Shown: piece by piece, positions 6,210 to 9,656 of the stretch | How positions within the stretch are numbered: position 1 is the first letter of the stretch | Layout of the letters: each line of letters begins with the position of its first letter | DNA from: JAYWIG01 sp043789035 | Lineage (GTDB): Bacteria; Pseudomonadota; Gammaproteobacteria; Burkholderiales; Burkholderiaceae_E | DNA length: 9,656 bases | NCBI GenBank assembly: GCA_043789035.1 | Contig: JAYWIG010000243.1 | Span: 1-9,656 of the forward strand | Direction: 5' to 3' | The notes under the pieces: generated by a model | Databases searched by the model: none | Seen by the model: only the letters and a program-made list of their open reading frames with translations | Told to the model about the DNA's origin: nothing | Made by a program: the position numbers and the translations under genes

Positions 6210-7031
6210 TTAGTTGTGGTTAAGAGGTACGCGCTCAACGCGTACTCGGTATTGGAAGGCGTCGCCCCGGTAATGCAAATGCTCGAAGTCGATGGGCTGG
6301 CCTTTCTGATCATGGGTAGTACGCTCTATGGTGAGTACTGGCGCACCTTCTTCGAGACCTAAGAGATGGCCAAAATTTTCATCGGCCAAAGCCGAACCTA
6401 TTTGCAAATCGGCATGACCGAGCGCGATACCAAGGTCGTTTTCTAAAATGGCAAAAACATCACGAGAGGCCAAATCTTTGTTAGCCAATCGCGCCCCAAT
6501 TGCTGCTGGAAAGTAGCTTACATCGACTGAAATTGGTTCGCGATTTAAATAACGTAGGCGTTTAAGTTCTGTCACTTTTGCTCGCTTACCCAACTGCAAG
6601 CGTTCTTGAATTTGAGGGCTTGGAGACATGTTTTTGCAGGAAAGTACTTTGGCAAAGGTTTCGTATCCCATTTGCCTCATAGCCTCACTAAAGCCCTGCA
6701 ATCTTGTGAGATCTTGGAACGCTTTGGGTTTAGAAACAAATGTCCCTTTGCCATGAATACGAAAAATAAGCCCCTCGTTTTGCAAATCATTCAGCGCTTG
6801 GCGAACAGTAATGCGACTGACATTGAAGCTCTCGATCATTTCACTTTCAGAGGGCATTTGCTGATGGGGCTTGTAGACCCCAGCAAGAATCATCTCTCGC
6901 AACACTCTTTTGATTTGCGTATACAACGGAGTAGGCAAGAGTGACGAAACCTTGCTATCGGCGGTAAAGCTTGGCGTGAACTTAGGTTTAGAACTTGAGG
7001 AACGCACGTTAGCCAATCTCAGTGTAAACAC
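6210..7031 (-). CDS. GntR-family transcriptional regulator, HutC subfamily (UTRA domain)
   Basis: DNA-binding regulator of 273 residues if it starts at the GTG at 7031. The winged helix-turn-helix covers about 36-99: PLYTQIKRVLREMI, then the conserved MPSESEMIESFNVSRITVRQ in pieces at 59-77, and the wing GKGTFVSKP at 94-102. Residues of about 115-265 form a UTRA ligand-binding domain, with the family features LTRLQGFSEAM, REPISVDVSYFPA, LTIERTTHDQKGQPIDFEH and a closing YRVRVER. The first 30 residues are Ser/Thr-rich and unconserved in style. No good ribosome site precedes the GTG (only GAG, 8 nt away), so the true start may lie a little downstream. It is the first gene of the operon; the flavoprotein gene starts 9 nt after its stop. 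It probably senses the transported compound or a product and represses both halves of the locus. Confidence 0.93.
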   Translation of the reverse strand: MFTLRLANVRSSSSKPKFTPSFTADSKVSSLLPTPLYTQIKRVLREMILAGVYKPHQQMPSESEMIESFNVSRITVRQALNDLQNEGLIFRIHGKGTFVSKPKAFQDLTRLQGFSEAMRQMGYETFAKVLSCKNMSPSPQIQERLQLGKRAKVTELKRLRYLNREPISVDVSYFPAAIGARLANKDLASRDVFAILENDLGIALGHADLQIGSALADENFGHLLGLEEGAPVLTIERTTHDQKGQPIDFEHLHYRGDAFQYRVRVERVPLNHN

Positions 7032-7033
7032 TG
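7020..7033. promoter_or_regulatory. Candidate operator for the GntR regulator (autoregulation)
   Basis: CAGTGTAAACACTG has perfect 6-bp inverted arms (CAGTGT / ACACTG) around AA. Its core, GTGTTTACAC on the minus strand, matches the GTNTNNANAC pattern shared with the palindrome at 3189-3198. It overlaps the GTG start codon and lies about 18-31 nt downstream of the predicted sigma-54 start, where a bound repressor could block elongation or translation. Confidence 0.5.
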
Positions 7034-7061
7034 CAACAACTCGTTATGACAAGTTATGCTA

Positions 7062-7078
7062 TGCAAGCTGCGTGCCAA
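7062..7078 (-). promoter_or_regulatory. Sigma-54 (RpoN) -24/-12 promoter for the gntR-aprA-like operon
   Basis: Minus strand reads TTGGCACG-CAGC-TTGCA, which matches the sigma-54 consensus YTGGCACG-N4-TTGCW at every fixed position with correct spacing. The predicted start is near 7051, about 20 nt before the GTG at 7031. Its orientation and location, directly upstream of the first gene of the operon, support function. A sigma-54 promoter needs an AAA+ activator; none is encoded in this window. Confidence 0.8.
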
Positions 7079-7135
7079 GCTATAAAGGCCAGAATTCCCT
7101 ACACGAGCGCACCAAATTCAATGTGGAGTGCTTTA

Positions 7136-7171
7136 TTTTTGTGCAGCTTTCATTCAGGTAATGCACAAAAA
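7136..7171. promoter_or_regulatory. Long inverted repeat, candidate upstream activator site
   Basis: Perfect 10-bp arms, tttttgtgca (7136-7145) and tgcacaaaaa (7162-7171), separated by 16 nt. It lies about 85-120 bp upstream of the start predicted for the sigma-54 promoter, the usual range for an enhancer-binding protein. T-runs lie on the outer 5' side of each strand rather than after the stem, so it does not look like a terminator. The half-site does not match NtrC or NifA sites that I know. Confidence 0.45.
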
Positions 7172-7377
7172 AATGCAAAGCCCCAACTTGGAGTTTTTTG
7201 ACTCCGGCCCCTTGCACTCAAACTTACTTACTTTACTTAGCAGATTGCCTAAAGGGGAAAAGCTGATGTGTGTTGGTTTACCAGAAGCTAAACCGAACAG
7301 GGCAAATGCATACGGTGAAGGTTCCTAGCTCAATGCCAAAGTATCATTGCGCCTATCAACGTTAGACTAAAGTAACA
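7172..7377. other. Noncoding remainder of the divergent intergenic region
   Basis: About 200 nt between the candidate activator site and dedA. I see no gene I would defend. It holds a small hairpin ggagt-tttttg-actcc (7190-7205), an ACTT-rich run (7222-7238) and an inverted repeat ggttta-N8-taaacc (7275-7294). No convincing sigma-70 promoter for dedA was found by eye; the best -35/-10 guesses have poor spacing. The weak AAAG before the dedA start is its only visible ribosome-site candidate. Confidence 0.4.
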
Positions 7378-8043
7378 ATGGAACAACTTAGCCAGTTAAA
7401 CTTTTCGAAACTTATCGACATCTTTTTGCATCTCGATAAGTACTTGGCTGCAATGACGACTGAGTACGGCGCTTGGGTTTATGCCTTGCTTTTTCTCATT
7501 ATCTTTGTGGAGACCGGCCTAGTCGTAATGCCGTTTTTGCCTGGGGATTCACTGCTATTTGTAGCGGGTGCGATTGCTGGTTTAGGCGGCTTGTCTTTAT
7601 CGATTCTGATTCCGCTGTTAATTGTTGCGGCTGTTACCGGTGACGCTCTAAATTATTCGATTGGGCGCTACTTTGGCAACAAAGTTTTTAGTTGGGAAGA
7701 TTCGCGTTTTTTTAACAAAGAAGCGTTTAATAAAACTCATGCTTTCTATGAAAAGCACGGTCCAATGACAATTATCGTGGCGCGATTCTTACCCTTTGTT
7801 CGTACCTTCGCGCCGTTTGTGGGCGGTGTCGGGCATATGTCCTACCCAAAGTTCGCCCTTTATAATGTGATTGGCGGTTGCTTCTGGGTTGGATCGTTAA
7901 CCGTGCTTGGCTACATGATAGGGAACACACCTTGGGTGCAAAAAAACTTTTCTATTGTTACCCTTGCTATGATCGTCATTCCTGGTTTGCCTGCTGTGTA
8001 CCAAGTATTAAAAATTTGGTTGAATAAAAGAAAAGCTAAATAA
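7378..8043 (+). CDS. DedA-family (VTT domain) inner-membrane protein
   Basis: 221-residue integral membrane protein of the DedA/SNARE-associated family, whose bacterial members act in polyprenyl-phosphate or phospholipid translocation and membrane-potential homeostasis. The signature ETGLVVMPFLPGD places E45 and D57 twelve residues apart, and ARFLPFVRTFAPFVGG places R136 and R142 six apart. The same four residues with the same spacing are essential in E. coli YqjA (E39, D51, R130, R136), so the protein should be active. Hydrophobic segments lie at about 34-52, 58-88, 131-151, 160-182 and 191-212; the C-terminus is basic (KIWLNKRKAK). It starts at an ATG with a weak ribosome site. Its last 8 bp overlap the end of amiC, which is convergent. 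It is divergent from the GntR-led operon and need not be linked to it. Confidence 0.95.
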   Translation: MEQLSQLNFSKLIDIFLHLDKYLAAMTTEYGAWVYALLFLIIFVETGLVVMPFLPGDSLLFVAGAIAGLGGLSLSILIPLLIVAAVTGDALNYSIGRYFGNKVFSWEDSRFFNKEAFNKTHAFYEKHGPMTIIVARFLPFVRTFAPFVGGVGHMSYPKFALYNVIGGCFWVGSLTVLGYMIGNTPWVQKNFSIVTLAMIVIPGLPAVYQVLKIWLNKRKAK

Positions 8044-9328
8044 TCACCTTCGGAGGAGGCGGGTTTTTGATTAGGTGAGCCCGTAATCCCTTGAACACGG
8101 CATTGGCGATTTTGTCTTGGTAGGTTTTATCAGATAGCCTGGCCTCTTCGTCTGGGTTGCTGATAAAGGCGGTTTCGACCAAGATTGAAGTAATGTCGGG
8201 CGCTCTTAATACAGCAAAACCTGCTTGCTCTACCCCTGTGCTATGCAGGCTGCCGATACTGCCCATTTCTTTAATAATCGATTTTGCGAGTAAAGTGCTT
8301 GCTTGAATTTGTGCGGTTGCACTAAGCTCGCGCAGTAAGTTGCTGACCTCTTTGTTCTGGCCTTTAAAGTTCAGCCCTCCAACAGCGTCTGCACCATTTT
8401 CTTTCGCTGCAATCCAACGTGCTGCTGCACTTGATGCGCCTCGCTCTGACAATACAAATACCGATGCGCCTTTGGCTCGACGGTCGATAAACGCATCGGC
8501 ATGAATTGATACAAATAAATCGGCTTGCACGCGCCGGGCTTTGGAGACGCGCTCTGCAAGTGGCACGAAAAAATCCGAATTACGAGTTAAGTACGCTCGC
8601 ATATTGGGTTCTTCGTTGATACGTTGCTCTAGCAGTTTGGCGATCATTAACACGACGTCTTTTTCGCGAGTACCCCCTTTGCCTACAGCGCCGGGGTCTT
8701 CACCGCCGTGGCCAGGGTCTAGCGCGATAGTTACTAGGCGTTTGATTGCTGGTGCTTTGCTTGGCTTTGGCTTCGTTGCAACCTCGGTAGGTAATTCAGA
8801 GGGTTTAGGTGCTTCTTTACCAGTTTCTCTGATGAGATCGCCTAAAGGATCTTTTACTTCTGGTTTCTTATCGACTTTCGGTTCTAGGATTTCCGCCTTG
8901 GCAATTAATGCCGCAAGAGGATCGACAGCCTTTGTAGGATATAAGTCGAGCACTAGGCGAGTTTTGTAAATACTAACTGGCGCAAGCTCAAACAACTGTG
9001 GCTTGACTGGTTCTTTTAAATCAAACACCAAGCGAATAACTTTTGGCCTATTTTGACCAACCCGTACAGACTTGATGTAAGGGTCATCGGCCTGTACCTT
9101 AGACACCATATCGCGCAACTGCGCATCGACATCAATGCCTTCTAGGTCGACATAGAGCCGAGGTGGGTCATTTAATACGGTTTGCGTGAACTGCAGTGGC
9201 TGATCGATTTCTAAAGTAACCCGGGTGTATTCTTTCGCAGGCCAAATCCGAACACCTAGTAGTACCGTGCCCGATGCTGTCGGGAGGTGCACCAAAAGTG
9301 CTGTTCCAATAAATGTGCGGCGTTTCAT
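8036..9328 (-). CDS. amiC: N-acetylmuramoyl-L-alanine amidase AmiC
   Basis: Periplasmic zinc amidase of 430 residues that cuts septal peptidoglycan during daughter-cell separation, normally activated by an EnvC- or NlpD-type LytM protein. The N-terminus MKRRTFIG has a twin-arginine look; E. coli AmiC is also a Tat substrate. An AMIN domain (about 24-130, with RIWPAKEYTRVTLE) targets the septum. A Lys/Pro-rich linker (about 133-196) contains two similar pieces, DPLAALIAKAE and DPLGDLIRETG. The Amidase_3 domain (about 198-420) has all key residues: H207 in DPGHGGEDPGA, E222 in GTREKD, H276 in SIHADA and E385 in VETAFISN. The insert at about 295-340 is where AmiC carries its autoinhibitory helix. 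Its ATG overlaps the tsaE stop as ATGA. The hydrophobic stretch of the signal is short and contains His14, so the cleavage site is unclear. Confidence 0.95.
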   Translation of the reverse strand: MKRRTFIGTALLVHLPTASGTVLLGVRIWPAKEYTRVTLEIDQPLQFTQTVLNDPPRLYVDLEGIDVDAQLRDMVSKVQADDPYIKSVRVGQNRPKVIRLVFDLKEPVKPQLFELAPVSIYKTRLVLDLYPTKAVDPLAALIAKAEILEPKVDKKPEVKDPLGDLIRETGKEAPKPSELPTEVATKPKPSKAPAIKRLVTIALDPGHGGEDPGAVGKGGTREKDVVLMIAKLLEQRINEEPNMRAYLTRNSDFFVPLAERVSKARRVQADLFVSIHADAFIDRRAKGASVFVLSERGASSAAARWIAAKENGADAVGGLNFKGQNKEVSNLLRELSATAQIQASTLLAKSIIKEMGSIGSLHSTGVEQAGFAVLRAPDITSILVETAFISNPDEEARLSDKTYQDKIANAVFKGLRAHLIKNPPPPKVII

Positions 9329-9656
9329 AAAGCAGCCCCGAGCTTGCCGATATCAGTTGCGGCCTTTTTAGCTTTGTCCGAATGGGTGTGGAGTGTTGCA
9401 AAGCGGATTGTTTCTTCTTCGCCATGAGCAAGATGAAGATCAATATCGGGTGTTGGTAGGCCTGTTGCGTTCTCTGGCCATTCAACAATAGCGATGCCGC
9501 TGCCGGGGAGGTATTCCTCAAAGCCAGCGTCTCGCCAGTCGCTGCCCGCCGTAAATCGATAGAAATCGAAGTGATAGACATTCTTGACCAAGGCATTGTT
9601 GGTGATTGCGTAAGGCTCCATCAGTGTGAATGTTGGGCTTTTTACCCGCCCCTTAA
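9325..9656 (-). CDS. tsaE: tRNA threonylcarbamoyladenosine biosynthesis ATPase subunit TsaE (N-terminus beyond right edge)
   Basis: C-terminal 109 residues of TsaE (YjeE), the ATPase that works with TsaB and TsaD to make t6A37 in tRNAs. The open frame runs through the ATG at 9621 to the edge: the residues before it, GRVKSPTFTL, followed by MEPY, are the invariant VKSPTFTLVEPY motif, so that ATG is internal and not a start. Downstream, VYHFDFYRF and IAIVEWPENA match the conserved HxDxYR and EWxE positions. The family is about 150 residues long, so roughly 45 residues including the P-loop lie outside the window. The stop overlaps the amiC start by 4 bp, and the tsaE-amiC order is common in beta- and gammaproteobacteria. 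Confidence 0.95.
   Translation of the reverse strand, partial: KGRVKSPTFTLMEPYAITNNALVKNVYHFDFYRFTAGSDWRDAGFEEYLPGSGIAIVEWPENATGLPTPDIDLHLAHGEEETIRFATLHTHSDKAKKAATDIGKLGAAL

Noticed and set aside
7136..7171. NtrC or NifA binding site
   Set aside because: The arms resemble TGCAC half-sites, but the spacing (16 nt between arms) does not fit TGCAC-N5-GTGCA or TGT-N10-ACA.
7190..7205. Hairpin ggagt-tttttg-actcc as a terminator
   Set aside because: The stem is only 5 bp plus wobbles, the T-run is in the loop, and no gene ends next to it on either strand.
7128..7328. Small plus-strand open frame of 66 codons in the intergenic region
   Set aside because: It runs through the candidate activator site, has no clear ribosome site, and its translation resembles no family I know. 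Its composition looks like chance.

Overview
The window reads as proteobacterial, most likely a betaproteobacterium of the Burkholderiales type with moderate GC. The grounds are the tsaE-amiC pair, a beta-type periplasmic amidase, two sigma-54 style promoters and standard AGGAG-like ribosome binding sites. The genus cannot be fixed from the sequence.

Positions 1-7031 hold one minus-strand locus that appears to be a single functional module. In transcription order it encodes a GntR/HutC regulator (7031-6210), an AprA-like FAD oxidoreductase (6200-4464), a small AprB-like 2x[4Fe-4S] ferredoxin (4440-4207) and a ten-repeat HEAT protein (4195-3245). After a short regulatory gap come the three parts of a NitT/TauT-family ABC importer: a substrate-binding protein with a C-terminal NosL-like domain (3153-1684), a permease (1679-813) and an ATPase (803 to beyond the left edge). 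Within each half the genes are separated by only 4-25 nt. The locus looks like import of a small oxyanion or organic compound coupled to a flavin/iron-sulfur redox step related to adenylylsulfate reductase. The substrate cannot be read from the sequence.

Both halves have a -24/-12 sigma-54-like promoter: a near-perfect one before the regulator (7062-7078) and a weaker one with exact spacing before the binding protein (3205-3220). Near each start lies a palindrome of the form GTNTNNANAC, as expected of a HutC-type GntR operator. A long inverted repeat (7136-7171) sits about 85-120 bp upstream of the first predicted start, where a sigma-54 activator would bind. No such activator is encoded in the window.

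The right third (7378-9656) is ordinary housekeeping: a plus-strand DedA membrane protein (7378-8043), then convergent minus-strand genes for the cell-wall amidase AmiC (9328-8036) and the C-terminal part of the tRNA t6A enzyme subunit TsaE (entering from the right edge, ending at 9325). tsaE and amiC overlap by 4 bp, and amiC and dedA overlap tail to tail by 8 bp.
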